The position numbers and the translations under genes are program-made. Below the pieces are notes generated by a model that had not been told where the DNA came from, ran no database searches, and saw nothing but the letters and a program-made list of their open reading frames with translations. Shown one piece after another: positions 15,937-24,986 of a DNA stretch of 64,000 bases. Every line of letters starts with the position of its first letter. Position 1 is the first letter of the stretch. This DNA is from an uncultured Clostridia bacterium. Its GTDB lineage: Bacteria; Bacillota; Clostridia; UBA1212; UBA1255. The stretch spans positions 1-64,000 of the forward strand of contig CAJFUB010000002.1 in NCBI GenBank assembly GCA_904420095.1, given 5' to 3'.

Positions 15937-17967
15937 ATGGCAGAAAGCAAATATAGGCATCTCAAATGTATTGTCCTGTTCCCGCTTATTATTTTATATT
16001 TTGAAATCGTTTTTAGAATTTTTACTACAGGGAATTTTTTCAGCTCCAGCTTTTTCCCCATGCTGTTTTTCAGCCTTGCATACGGCGGGATCGGATATCT
16101 TTTGTCCTCACTGCATAAGAATATAAAGGTAAACAAAGGGATCGCCGCCGCTTTGATTTTTCTCACTTGCCTTCTGTATATCGTGCAGTTTCTCATTTAT
16201 AAGCAGTTCAAGCAGTTTTACGACATAAACACGATGACGGGCGGCGCGGGAGATGCGATTACTAGCTATTTTTCCGAAATTATGCATCTTATTTTTCGAC
16301 AGGGCGGCATTTTTGTCATACTGCTGTTTTTGCTTCCGTTTATTTTGTATCTTATTTTCAGTTCAAGGCTTATTCCTGCGATTCGCGGCAATATCGCAAC
16401 GAGAATCGTATCCGTTGCAGCTTCGGTGATTTCCTATGTTATTGCGCTCGTGCTTGTCTTTACAAGCAGCATTTATGCCCCGGTTTATCGTACGCAGTAT
16501 AATTTTCAGTCGGCGGTGAGCAATTTCGGACTGATCACGGGTATGCGTTTGGATCTCCAGAATAATTTGTTCGGCGGGGATCTTTCTTTTGAGGAAGAGG
16601 ACACCACAGCATTTTATACAAGCGGAACCGACGAAGCGGAAGAGCACCCCGAAAAGCCTCCTGCCGAGGAGCCGACAGCGTCCCCCATCGTATACGGATA
16701 TAACACGATCGATATTGATTTCGATCAGCTCAATGAGAACGCTTCTGACCAGATCAAGGCGCTGAACGAATACGTGCAAAGCCTTGCTCCTTCCAGACAG
16801 AACGAGTACACGGGCCTTTTTAAGGGGAAAAACCTTATCCTGATAACCGCCGAGGCTTTTTCGGCCGAGGTGATCGATCCCGAGCTTACGCCGACGCTTT
16901 ACCGGCTTGCAACAAAGGGAATTAACTTTACCGATTATTATCAGCCGTCAAGCGCCGGAACGACAGGCGGAGAATATCAGATTATATTCGGAATGATGCC
17001 CACCGACGGCGGCATGTCCTTTAAAAACACGTCCGACCATCTTAATTATTACACAATGGGCAGCCAGCTAAACCGCCTGGGATATTACGGGAAGGCGTTT
17101 CACAACAATTCATATACCTATTACGACCGTGATGTCACCCATAATAATCTTGGTTATTCCGACGGCTTTATGGGCTACGGAAACGGAATGGAGCAGTACG
17201 TAAAAAATACGTGGCCGCAGAGCGACTATGAAATGATCAGCGGAACGCTTCCGACATATATCGACAAGCAGCCCTTTAATATTTATTATATGACGGTGAG
17301 CGGGCACAGCAATTATACCCGCAGCGGCAATACCATGACCAGCAGACATTGGGACAGAGTTAAGGATCTTCCTTTTTCCGACACGGTTAAGGGATATCTT
17401 GCCGCAAATCTTGATTTTGAAGATGCGCTTGCTTATCTTGTAGGCGAGCTTGAAGCCCGCGGAATTGCCGACGATACGGTAATCTGCATTTCTTCCGACC
17501 ATTTCCCCTACGGGCTGGATTCCGCCGGGACGCTCGGCAATATGCCGTATCTTTCTGAGCTCTACGGCTACGACGTAAACAATTATTTTGAAAGAGATCA
17601 TTCCTGCCTGATTATCTGGAGCGGATGCCTGGAAAACGAAGAGCCGATCGTTGTCGATTCCCCAACCTACAGCCTTGATATTCTGCCGACGCTTTCCAAT
17701 TTGTTCGGAACCGAATTTGACTCGCGTTTCATGGTGGGCCGGGATGTGCTGTCCGATGCGCCGGCGCTGGTATTCAACACCAATTACGACTGGAAGACGG
17801 ATCTCGGCACCTATTACGCGGCAAGCAACACGTTCGTCCCCAAAGACGAAAGTACCGTCGTGCCGGAAGGATATGTCGAAGCGGCAAAGACAATCGTGCG
17901 AAATAAAATGCGATACTGTGAGGGCGTGCTGGATACAGATTATTTCAGATATGTTTTCGGCGGCTGA
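15937..17967 (+). CDS. Lipoteichoic-acid-synthase-like membrane sulfatase-fold enzyme
   Basis: Five membrane segments in about the first 190 residues, an acidic Pro-rich linker (about 220-250), then an extracellular alkaline-phosphatase/sulfatase-fold domain. Active-site elements match LtaS: TAEAFSAE (metal Glu), SSAGTTGGEYQ (nucleophilic Thr), SGHSNY (His) and SSDHFPYG (Asp-His pair). LtaS enzymes transfer glycerol phosphate from phosphatidylglycerol to a growing teichoic-acid chain; related family members make other phosphoglycerol modifications, so the exact product is uncertain. GTG at 15928 would add three residues; GGTGAT suits the ATG at 15937 (676 residues). No glycolipid anchor genes are adjacent. 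Confidence 0.88.
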   Translation: MAESKYRHLKCIVLFPLIILYFEIVFRIFTTGNFFSSSFFPMLFFSLAYGGIGYLLSSLHKNIKVNKGIAAALIFLTCLLYIVQFLIYKQFKQFYDINTMTGGAGDAITSYFSEIMHLIFRQGGIFVILLFLLPFILYLIFSSRLIPAIRGNIATRIVSVAASVISYVIALVLVFTSSIYAPVYRTQYNFQSAVSNFGLITGMRLDLQNNLFGGDLSFEEEDTTAFYTSGTDEAEEHPEKPPAEEPTASPIVYGYNTIDIDFDQLNENASDQIKALNEYVQSLAPSRQNEYTGLFKGKNLILITAEAFSAEVIDPELTPTLYRLATKGINFTDYYQPSSAGTTGGEYQIIFGMMPTDGGMSFKNTSDHLNYYTMGSQLNRLGYYGKAFHNNSYTYYDRDVTHNNLGYSDGFMGYGNGMEQYVKNTWPQSDYEMISGTLPTYIDKQPFNIYYMTVSGHSNYTRSGNTMTSRHWDRVKDLPFSDTVKGYLAANLDFEDALAYLVGELEARGIADDTVICISSDHFPYGLDSAGTLGNMPYLSELYGYDVNNYFERDHSCLIIWSGCLENEEPIVVDSPTYSLDILPTLSNLFGTEFDSRFMVGRDVLSDAPALVFNTNYDWKTDLGTYYAASNTFVPKDESTVVPEGYVEAAKTIVRNKMRYCEGVLDTDYFRYVFGG

Positions 17968-18162
17968 TTACAGCAATGGGGTAAAGCCGTTCTCCGATTC
18001 TGCGCAGCGATTCAGTGATGTTTCTAAAATATCATCAAAATCGGATACGTGCGCTTATGGATATGCAACGTCTCCGTTACAATATCACGTATGTCAGTCT
18101 TTTCCTGCCTGATAAATTCAGAGCATGCCGGAGGGGTTCCCACGATCCCTCCGAGATTACCG

Positions 18163-18219
18163 CTTGACAAGAACTGAAAAATTTTCTATAACATAATAGA
18201 ATTCGTTGCATCCGCAACG
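18163..18219 (+). promoter_or_regulatory. marR promoter with palindromic operator candidate
   Basis: The 342 bases between the LTA-synthase-like gene and marR hold no gene I can support. They contain TTGACA (18163-18168), 18 bases and TATAAC (18187-18192), then the palindrome CGTTGC-ATCC-GCAACG (18204-18219) and further TTGCA/GCAAA half-sites to about 18245. A MarR-type regulator usually binds such a site at its own promoter. Confidence 0.6.
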
Positions 18220-18309
18220 GTTTCATCTGCAACCAATTTGCAAATCGATTTGTCCGCGCGCCAGGTCCGCCCCTGCCGTTGGCGCCCGCTCGCAGAAAGG
18301 AATTTTATC

Positions 18310-18753
18310 ATGCCGACCATTATGCGCCAAATCAACGTAATCAGCCGCTGCGAAGGAATCTATCGCACCGACCGGATGCGCGGAGCGGAGCTTGGAGCCT
18401 GTCATCACAGCTATATCCTTGCCATTTGCCGCCATCCCGGAATTTCTCAGGAAGAGCTTGCCAGACACATCTGCATCAACAAAAGCAGCGTCACGCGCCA
18501 TCTCTCGCATTTGGAAGAGCACGGCTACGTTGAACGAAAGCAAAGCACCGCGGACAAACGCGTTACGCTCGTATATCCCACGCAAAAAATGCTCGAGGCG
18601 CTCCCTGAGGTCAAGCGGATTGTCAGGGAGTGGAACGAGTATCTTACCGAAGAGCTGACAGAGGCCGAGCTCGAGCAATTCCGCTCCGTGCTCGACCGTC
18701 TGTCGGCGCGCGCCAGGCAATACATAAACTGTAAGGATGAAGCAGAAGCATGA
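18310..18753 (+). CDS. MarR-family transcriptional regulator
   Basis: A 147-residue winged-helix regulator: HPGISQEELARHICINKSSVTRHLSHLEEHGYVERKQSTADKRVTLVYPT is the classic MarR recognition-helix and wing region (about residues 45-95). The frame reaches back to 18238, but AGAAAGGAA stands before the ATG at 18310. Its stop overlaps the start of the first ABC gene (ATGA), so it almost certainly controls the exporter operon. Confidence 0.92.
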   Translation: MPTIMRQINVISRCEGIYRTDRMRGAELGACHHSYILAICRHPGISQEELARHICINKSSVTRHLSHLEEHGYVERKQSTADKRVTLVYPTQKMLEALPEVKRIVREWNEYLTEELTEAELEQFRSVLDRLSARARQYINCKDEAEA

Positions 18754-20474
18754 AAACCATTTTAAAATACCTGAAGCCGTTTTACGGAAGGATGTCCCTC
18801 GGGCTTCTGATCAAAGCCTCCGGGACGCTGGTCGAGCTTGCGCTCCCGTATATTCTGAGTCACATTCTAAAAAACGTCGTCGAACGGCAGGACGTTCGCC
18901 TGATCGTATTCTGGGGCGGAGTTATGATCGCCTGCGCCGCGCTGGCCTGCGTCTGCAATATCTGCGCAAACCGCATGGCGGCCAACGTAGCACGGAATTT
19001 CTCAGAGCGGATCCGCCGCGACCTGTTCAGAAGAACGATGCTGCTTTCCGCGGCGCAGACGGACGCCTTCACAATTCCCTCTTTGGAATCCCGAATCACA
19101 ACAGATACTTATAACGTGCACAGCTTCGTCAGCATGATGCAGCGGATGGGCGTCCGTGCGCCCATTCTGCTCATAGGAGGAATCGCAATCACCCTGATCA
19201 TGGACAGCTATCTTGCTCTGGCCATGATCGCCATCCTCCCCTTTATTTTTATTACCGTCTATTTTATTTCCAAAAAAGGAATCCCTCTTTATACAAAAGT
19301 CCAAAAATCCGTCGACCGGATGATCCGCGTCGTGCGGGAAGACACGATGGGAATCCGCGTGATCAAGGCGCTCTCAAAAACAGATTACGAGCACCGGAGA
19401 TATGACACGGTAAACCGCTCGCTGGTCCGCGATGAAAAGCGTGCCGGCATCACAATGGGCGTTGTCAATCCTGTCATGACGCTGCTTATGAACATCGGAA
19501 TCGTCGCGGTTGTTGCGCTCAGCGCATCGCGCGTGGCCGAGCACAAATCCGATCCGGAAACCGTCATTGCCTTTATGCAGTATTTTACTCTCATCTCCAT
19601 GGCCATGATGTCTGTAACAAGAATCTTTATGATGTATACAAAAAGCTCGGCCTCTGCCAGGCGGATTTCCGAGGTGATTGACACGCCGGAGGACCTGACG
19701 GTAAAAAGCGAATCGGAATACCCGCCCAGCCCCGTCTCCGCCCATATCGTATTTGAAAACGTTTCTTTTTCTTATACCGGCTCGCATCCTAACCTGGCGG
19801 ACATAAGCTTCGAGGTCCCTCCGGGCGGCTCGCTGGGGATCATCGGCGCCACCGGCAGCGGCAAATCCACGCTGATCAAGCTGCTTTTGCGCTTTTATGA
19901 CGTCGGGGCAGGCCGGATTCTGATCAACGGACGCGACATTCGGACGATTCCCAAAAACGCCTTTTACGCCATGTTCGGCACGGCAATGCAGAATGATTTT
20001 CTTTATGCCGATACGATTGAGGAAAATATCCGATTCGGCAGAGATTTAACTTCGGAGCAGATCGTCGCGGCGGCAAAAACGGCGCAGGCGGATGACTTCA
20101 TCTCGTCGTTTCCCGAGTCATACGCACACGTGCTTTCTCAAAAAGGAACCAACATTTCCGGCGGCCAGAAGCAGCGCCTCCTGATTGCCCGCGCCGTCGC
20201 GGCAAGGCCGGAAATTCTCGTGCTGGACGATAGCTCGTCCGCGCTCGATTACAAAACGGACGCCAGTCTCCGCCAGGCGCTTGCCGAAGAAATGAAAGGT
20301 ACCACCGTGATTACCGTCGCCCAACGCGTCAGCTCGGTCAAAAGCTGCAGCGTCATACTCGTGCTGGACGAGGGCAGGATCATTGGGCAGGGCACGCACG
20401 AAGAGCTGATGCAAAGCTGCCCGCAGTACCGGGAAATCAGTGAATCACAGATGGGAGGCGCTTTCGTTGAGTAA
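18750..20474 (+). CDS. ABC exporter half-transporter, degenerate-site subunit
   Basis: A 574-residue fused permease-ATPase with six membrane segments and a C-terminal nucleotide-binding domain: Walker A GATGSGKST, signature ISGGQKQR, and Walker B ILVLDDSSSALD. The catalytic Glu after Walker B is Asp, as in one half of heterodimeric exporters such as BmrCD and TM287/288. The second half is encoded next and overlaps by eight bases. Role: efflux of drugs or lipid-like compounds, probably induced through MarR. Confidence 0.93.
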   Translation: MKTILKYLKPFYGRMSLGLLIKASGTLVELALPYILSHILKNVVERQDVRLIVFWGGVMIACAALACVCNICANRMAANVARNFSERIRRDLFRRTMLLSAAQTDAFTIPSLESRITTDTYNVHSFVSMMQRMGVRAPILLIGGIAITLIMDSYLALAMIAILPFIFITVYFISKKGIPLYTKVQKSVDRMIRVVREDTMGIRVIKALSKTDYEHRRYDTVNRSLVRDEKRAGITMGVVNPVMTLLMNIGIVAVVALSASRVAEHKSDPETVIAFMQYFTLISMAMMSVTRIFMMYTKSSASARRISEVIDTPEDLTVKSESEYPPSPVSAHIVFENVSFSYTGSHPNLADISFEVPPGGSLGIIGATGSGKSTLIKLLLRFYDVGAGRILINGRDIRTIPKNAFYAMFGTAMQNDFLYADTIEENIRFGRDLTSEQIVAAAKTAQADDFISSFPESYAHVLSQKGTNISGGQKQRLLIARAVAARPEILVLDDSSSALDYKTDASLRQALAEEMKGTTVITVAQRVSSVKSCSVILVLDEGRIIGQGTHEELMQSCPQYREISESQMGGAFVE

Positions 20475-22314
20475 AGGTGATTTTACAAAAGATCCGCGTT
20501 CGGAAAGCAATCCGAATAAAACAGGCCCCGCAAGAAAGCTGGACAGAAAGACGGCAAAGCACGTCCTGTTCCGGCTCGGCGGATACGTTATGAAATACTG
20601 GCCGCTGTTTGTGCTCGCCATTGTGCTGACGCTGGTATCGAATCAGCTCTCCCTGCTCGGACCAAAATATTCCGGGGACGCCATCGATGCAATTTCGGCC
20701 AAGGACGGAGTTGATTTCAGCACGGTCTGGTCCAGCGTCGTAAAAATGCTCGTCTGCTATGTTCTGTCCGCCGTACTTTCCTATCTTCTGGCGGTCCTGA
20801 TGATTCAAATCAGTCAGAGAATCGTGTATACCATGCGGCGGCAGCTCTTTGAGAAGCTAACTGCTCTTCCGGTTTCCTATTTTGATACGCACACCACGGG
20901 AGATATCATCAGCAGAATATCGTATGATATTGATACGGTAAACGCGTCGCTCTCTCAGGATCTTGTTCAGGTCATGACAAGCGTTTACACCGTAATCGGT
21001 TCTCTGGTCTTCATGTGGCAGATCTCAAAACCGCTGATTGCCGTCTTCGCTGTAACAGTGCCTGCATCGATTTTGTTTACCCGCTATCGGTCCAAGCGCG
21101 TCCGTCCGCTGTTTCACAGACGTTCTCAGAAGCTCGGCGCTCTGAATGGCTATGCCGAAGAAATGCTTTCGGGGAACAGAACCATCTGTGCCTATCACCG
21201 TGAGGACGAAATCTACAGGCGATTTGGGGTTCGCAACAAAGACGCAATGGACGCGTATTATGAAGCCGAATACTACGGTGCGACGCTGGGACCGTCCGTG
21301 AATTTTATTAACAATTTTTCCATATCGTTGATTATGATTTTCGGCGGGATTCTGTACATGTATTCACAAAACGGTACGTTTGCCGCAGGATCGCTTTTTT
21401 TCATCACTCTGGGCGGTGTGGCTCAGTTTGTCCAGTATTCAAGAAAATTTGCCGGTCCTATCAATGAATTTGCCAATATTTTAAACGAGTTTCAGTCGGC
21501 CTTTGCCGCGGCCGAGCGTATATTCCGGATCATCGACGAACAGCCCGAATCGCCGGATCCCGCAGACGCTCCTGCGCTGTCCGGCGTTTCCGGAAAAGTA
21601 GAGCTTCAGAATGTTTCGTTTGGTTATTCCCCCGAGAAAACCATATTGCACGAGCTTTCCGTCAATGCGGAGCCCGGCAGAACGATCGCAATCGTAGGGC
21701 CTACGGGCGCAGGAAAAACAACGATTATCAATCTGCTTATGCGTTTTTACGATGTAAATTCCGGTCAGATCTATGTCGACGGCAATGAAATCCGGAGCGT
21801 CCGCCGCGACTCGCTCCGGAGGGCCTACACGATGGTGCTGCAGGACACGTGGCTTTTCCACGGTACGATTTTCGACAATATCGTATACGGAAGAGAAAAT
21901 GCGACGATGGAAGAGGTGCGGAAGGCGGCAAGGGCGGCGCGCATCGATTCCTATATTGAAAATCTGCCGGACGGCTATGACACCGTGCTTTCGGATGAAG
22001 GCGTAAATATCTCCAAGGGGCAGCGTCAGCTGATCACAATCGCGCGCGCAATGCTTTCCGGATCGACAATGCTGATCTTGGACGAAGCGACTTCAAATGT
22101 GGATTCGCGAACGGAAATCAAGATTCAGGAAGCCATGTCCGAGCTGATGATTGGACGTACTTGTTTCGTAATTGCGCACAGGCTTTCGACAATCCGAAAC
22201 GCCGATCTGATTCTGGTGCTTCAGGACGGCCGGATCATCGAACGAGGAAACCACGACGAGCTGATGCAGTCGGGAGGATTTTACAGTTCGTTATACAATT
22301 CCCAGTTCTCATAA
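20467..22314 (+). CDS. ABC exporter half-transporter, catalytic-site subunit
   Basis: Partner of the preceding gene. It carries an N-terminal extension of about 40 residues, six membrane segments and a nucleotide-binding domain with Walker A GPTGAGKTT, Walker B MLILDEATSNVD with the catalytic Glu, and a variant signature ISKGQRQ. A canonical Walker B here with an altered signature, and the reverse in the partner, is the expected asymmetry of a heterodimer. A GTG at 20440 gives a longer frame, but GGGAGG stands eight bases before the TTG at 20467, which overlaps the previous stop (TTGAGTAA). 615 residues. Confidence 0.93.
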   Translation: MSKGDFTKDPRSESNPNKTGPARKLDRKTAKHVLFRLGGYVMKYWPLFVLAIVLTLVSNQLSLLGPKYSGDAIDAISAKDGVDFSTVWSSVVKMLVCYVLSAVLSYLLAVLMIQISQRIVYTMRRQLFEKLTALPVSYFDTHTTGDIISRISYDIDTVNASLSQDLVQVMTSVYTVIGSLVFMWQISKPLIAVFAVTVPASILFTRYRSKRVRPLFHRRSQKLGALNGYAEEMLSGNRTICAYHREDEIYRRFGVRNKDAMDAYYEAEYYGATLGPSVNFINNFSISLIMIFGGILYMYSQNGTFAAGSLFFITLGGVAQFVQYSRKFAGPINEFANILNEFQSAFAAAERIFRIIDEQPESPDPADAPALSGVSGKVELQNVSFGYSPEKTILHELSVNAEPGRTIAIVGPTGAGKTTIINLLMRFYDVNSGQIYVDGNEIRSVRRDSLRRAYTMVLQDTWLFHGTIFDNIVYGRENATMEEVRKAARAARIDSYIENLPDGYDTVLSDEGVNISKGQRQLITIARAMLSGSTMLILDEATSNVDSRTEIKIQEAMSELMIGRTCFVIAHRLSTIRNADLILVLQDGRIIERGNHDELMQSGGFYSSLYNSQFS

Positions 22315-22390
22315 TATTTTTCAGGCAGATCATTTTCCTAAAAATATGATATACTATACAGGTATCTTATTATCGAAGGAGATGTATGGA

Positions 22391-23224
22391 ATGAGCGAAG
22401 AATGTACCCATGACTGCGGCAGCTGCGGAGCCGATTGTCCGAGCCGCGGTCAAGCACAGCCTGAATCCCTGCTGGAAAAGCCTCATGCAGGCTCTGCGAT
22501 TAAGAAAGTAATCGCCGTCGTCAGCGGCAAGGGCGGCGTTGGAAAATCTCTTGTGACATCGCTGATGGCGGTGAACATGCGGCGCCGTGAATATCAGACC
22601 GCGATTCTGGACGCGGATATTACCGGCCCGTCCATTCCGAAAGCATTTGGAATCAAAGAAAAGGCGACCGGAGACGCATCCGGTATTTATCCGGTTGAAA
22701 CGAAAACCGGAATTAAAATCATGTCTCTCAATTTGCTGCTGGAAAACGAAACGGATCCGGTAGTATGGCGCGGACCGATCATAGCGGGAACCGTAAAGCA
22801 ATTCTGGACCGACGTGATTTGGGGCGACGTAGATTATCTCTTTGTGGACATGCCTCCCGGGACGGGCGATGTGCCGCTGACCGTATTTCAGTCCCTTCCC
22901 GTGGATGGACTTCTGATCGTTACCTCTCCGCAGGAGCTGGTATCCATGATCGTGGAAAAAGCCGTAAATATGGCCGCTCTTATGAATGTTCCGGTACTGG
23001 GGATCATTGAAAACATGTCGTATTATATCTGCCCCGATTGCGGCGCAAGGCACAGCATATATGGAGAGAGCCATATCGACGGCATTGCGGCAAAGCACGG
23101 AATTCCCGTAACGGCCAGACTTCCGATCGATCCGAAATTTGCCGCAGCATGCGACAAAGGCACAATTGAGCTGTTTGAAAATAACGCGCTCGATCAAATT
23201 GCGGACCAGATTGAGAAATTATGA
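22391..23224 (+). CDS. Mrp/NBP35-family P-loop ATPase, iron-sulfur carrier
   Basis: 277 residues. The N-terminal cysteine cluster CTHDCGSCGADC is followed by a deviant Walker A (VSGKGGVGKS), DADITGPSIP, DMPPGTGDVPLTV and a CPDCG pair near residue 220. Members bind and transfer 4Fe-4S clusters to apoproteins, which fits a genome rich in Fe-S enzymes. I start at 22391, ten bases after AAGGAG. The stop overlaps the next start (ATGA), so the two genes are translationally coupled. Confidence 0.93.
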   Translation: MSEECTHDCGSCGADCPSRGQAQPESLLEKPHAGSAIKKVIAVVSGKGGVGKSLVTSLMAVNMRRREYQTAILDADITGPSIPKAFGIKEKATGDASGIYPVETKTGIKIMSLNLLLENETDPVVWRGPIIAGTVKQFWTDVIWGDVDYLFVDMPPGTGDVPLTVFQSLPVDGLLIVTSPQELVSMIVEKAVNMAALMNVPVLGIIENMSYYICPDCGARHSIYGESHIDGIAAKHGIPVTARLPIDPKFAAACDKGTIELFENNALDQIADQIEKL

Positions 23225-23673
23225 GCAGAAGAGAAACAGCCGTTCGGCTTTTTAAAGAAGGATACAGCTGTTCTCAGTCGGTGCTGCTGGCCTTTTCAGA
23301 TCAGATCGGTATTTCTGAAGAGCAGGCTGCGCTGGTTTCTTCTTCCTTTGGCGCAGGGATCGGAAAGCTGCGCGAGGTTTGCGGAGCCGTTTCGGGAATG
23401 CTGATGGCGGCGGGATTAATCAGAGGATACGCAGATCCGCGGGATCCTGCCGCGAAAGCGGCGCATTATCAATTTGTGCAGGAACTGGTAGGCGCCTTCA
23501 GAGAAAAAAATGGAACGATTATCTGCCGCGAATTGCTGCGCGGGAAGGTTTCCGACGACATATTGAGACCAGATACCCCGCCGGAGGCCAGAACGGAAGA
23601 ATACTATAAAAAAAGGCCGTGCCCCGAAATCATCGGAGATGCGGCGGAGCTGCTGGAACGTATGCTATATTAA
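23221..23673 (+). CDS. C_GCxxG_C_C family redox-type protein
   Basis: 150 residues with YSCSQSV, the central FGAGIGKLREVCGAVSGMLMAAGL, a later CRELL and a C-terminal RPCPEI, the cysteine pattern that names this family (TIGR01909/PF09719). Function is not established; a redox or metal-binding role is assumed from the cysteines. It is coupled to the Mrp gene upstream, which suggests an iron-sulfur link. A terminator overlaps its stop codon. Confidence 0.88.
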   Translation: MSRRETAVRLFKEGYSCSQSVLLAFSDQIGISEEQAALVSSSFGAGIGKLREVCGAVSGMLMAAGLIRGYADPRDPAAKAAHYQFVQELVGAFREKNGTIICRELLRGKVSDDILRPDTPPEARTEEYYKKRPCPEIIGDAAELLERMLY

Positions 23674-23708
23674 AAAATAGGCGCCCGAAAACAGGGCGCC
23701 TATTTTTT
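23672..23708. terminator. Strong symmetrical terminator
   Basis: A perfect 15-bp stem, AAAAAATAGGCGCCC with GGGCGCCTATTTTTT, and a seven-base loop. With A-run and T-run on either side it can work in both directions; the left arm begins inside the stop codon of the preceding gene. Confidence 0.9.
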
Positions 23709-23718
23709 GTCTCTTAAA

Positions 23719-23750
23719 CAAAAAAGCCCGTCCCTCGGTAAGAGGGACGG
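23719..23750 (-). terminator. Terminator of the minus-strand surface protein gene
   Basis: The stem CCGTCCCTC/GAGGGACGG (23728-23750), read on the minus strand, is followed by GC and six T. Confidence 0.85.
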
Positions 23751-23781
23751 ACGAGCAGTTCATACCGGCAATCCGGACTGT

Positions 23782-24765
23782 TTATTTTTTCTTTTTCTTT
23801 ACTACGATTCCCGCTACCGCGGCAACGATAACTACAACGCCCACGACAATCAGAACAACGGCCCAGGTCGGAAAGCCGCCCTCCGTATCAGAATCAGCTG
23901 CGGGAGACGTTGCGGCCGCCGGCTTCGGCGTTGCGGTTGCAGAAGAAGCGGTCTGCGATTCCGTCGGAGCCTCCGTCGCCTCAGGCGTCGGCGTCGCACC
24001 GCCAACTTTATCCACTTCACATCCGTCCGCCACAAGATCATCCAGCGCAATTATCGTGCCTGATCCTCTGAGATCGAATCGGAATGCGGAGGGCTGGGCA
24101 AATTCTGCGCTGAATTCTGCTTTGCTGTCCGGGACATACTCCCCGTCCAGGAAAAGGAAGCAGTCGGTCGACAGCGTCTCGCAGACAACGGCAACGGAAT
24201 AAACACGCTCCGTTTCCAATTCAGCGACAAGCTTATCTGCGAAATTATAGAGCCCGAGCGTTCCATCTACATTTTTAAATGAGAGAATCGGTCCGCTTTC
24301 GCTCTCGCTGTCTTTTTCCGGAGAATTCACGTCGGAAACTTTAAAAGCAAATTTCCCGCCGGCAGGCATTGCGTCGATTCGGATTTTAAATTCCACAACG
24401 TACGCATCCCCGTCGAACGGAGCCGCCTGGTCGATCGACCATTTTCTGCCGTCCAGGAAATCTTTAATCATGAGGGACTGATCTCCGGAAATCGGATTTT
24501 CGTTTGTGACCATCAAGGAGCTGCTGCCGTTGCAGTAAGAAAAAAAGCCAAATGCGCCGCTCCCCTCAATCGTATATGGGGCGAAGTCTCCCGTAGCGTA
24601 ATCCTCCATTGCCTCCAGATCCTCAAAATCCTGATATATTACGTCGGCAAGAAGATCATCGTACCGTTCGTAAGTATAAGACTCGTCCTCTGCTCCTACC
24701 GTCAGAATCCCCATCGCCGCAAGCAGCATAGTGACACTGATGATTATAGCGCAAATTTTTTTCAT
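23782..24765 (-). CDS. Secreted membrane-anchored protein of unknown function
   Basis: 327 residues: a signal peptide (MKKICAIIISVTMLLAAMGILTVGAED), a beta-rich extracellular domain of about 220 residues, a Thr/Pro/Ala/Glu linker, one membrane segment and a terminal KKKKK. The order suggests a wall-exposed domain tethered by its C-terminus. The middle domain (YVVEFKIRIDAMPAGGKFAFKVSD, read in parts) has the feel of a concanavalin-like jelly roll, but I cannot name a family. The frame begins at 24807; GGAGG stands eight bases before the ATG at 24765. A similar layout recurs in the gene at 38919-39824. Confidence 0.8.
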   Translation of the reverse strand: MKKICAIIISVTMLLAAMGILTVGAEDESYTYERYDDLLADVIYQDFEDLEAMEDYATGDFAPYTIEGSGAFGFFSYCNGSSSLMVTNENPISGDQSLMIKDFLDGRKWSIDQAAPFDGDAYVVEFKIRIDAMPAGGKFAFKVSDVNSPEKDSESESGPILSFKNVDGTLGLYNFADKLVAELETERVYSVAVVCETLSTDCFLFLDGEYVPDSKAEFSAEFAQPSAFRFDLRGSGTIIALDDLVADGCEVDKVGGATPTPEATEAPTESQTASSATATPKPAAATSPAADSDTEGGFPTWAVVLIVVGVVVIVAAVAGIVVKKKKK

Positions 24766-24814
24766 TTCATAACCTCCGTCTAGCCAAAAACAGCCAAATT
24801 TATTCATGATAAAT

Positions 24815-24843
24815 ATTATATCCGATCAAGCCTCAATACGCAA
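24815..24843 (-). promoter_or_regulatory. Likely promoter of the surface protein gene
   Basis: On the minus strand TTGCGT (24838-24843), 17 bases, TATAAT (24815-24820), about 50 bases before the start at 24765. Confidence 0.6.
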
Positions 24844-24929
24844 GGTATTCAAAAAATTAATATGTGAAATTTGTGCAAAATTAAAATTCTATGCCTAGCT
24901 TGACAGATGATTTGTCTAAAATTTTATGA

Positions 24930-24957
24930 TATAATACAGAAATTCCTGTATTACAGG
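24930..24957 (+). promoter_or_regulatory. -10 box and palindrome before the lipoprotein gene
   Basis: TATAAT (24930-24935) is followed by the palindrome CCTGTA-T-TACAGG (24945-24957), placed where a repressor would cover the transcription start. A TTGACA at 24900-24905 is 24 bases from the -10 box, too far for a normal promoter, so the true -35 is unclear. Confidence 0.45.
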
Positions 24958-24986
24958 CAGTATTTTTTAAAAAACGGAGGTCCTCC

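Noticed and set aside
18128-18153. CGGAGGG/CCCTCCG stem after the LTA-synthase-like gene as a terminator
   Set aside because: No T-run follows and the loop is long; it may be chance.
24900-24935. TTGACA plus TATAAT as a normal promoter of the lipoprotein gene
   Set aside because: The spacer would be 24 bases, too long for the housekeeping sigma factor; only the -10 box is kept.
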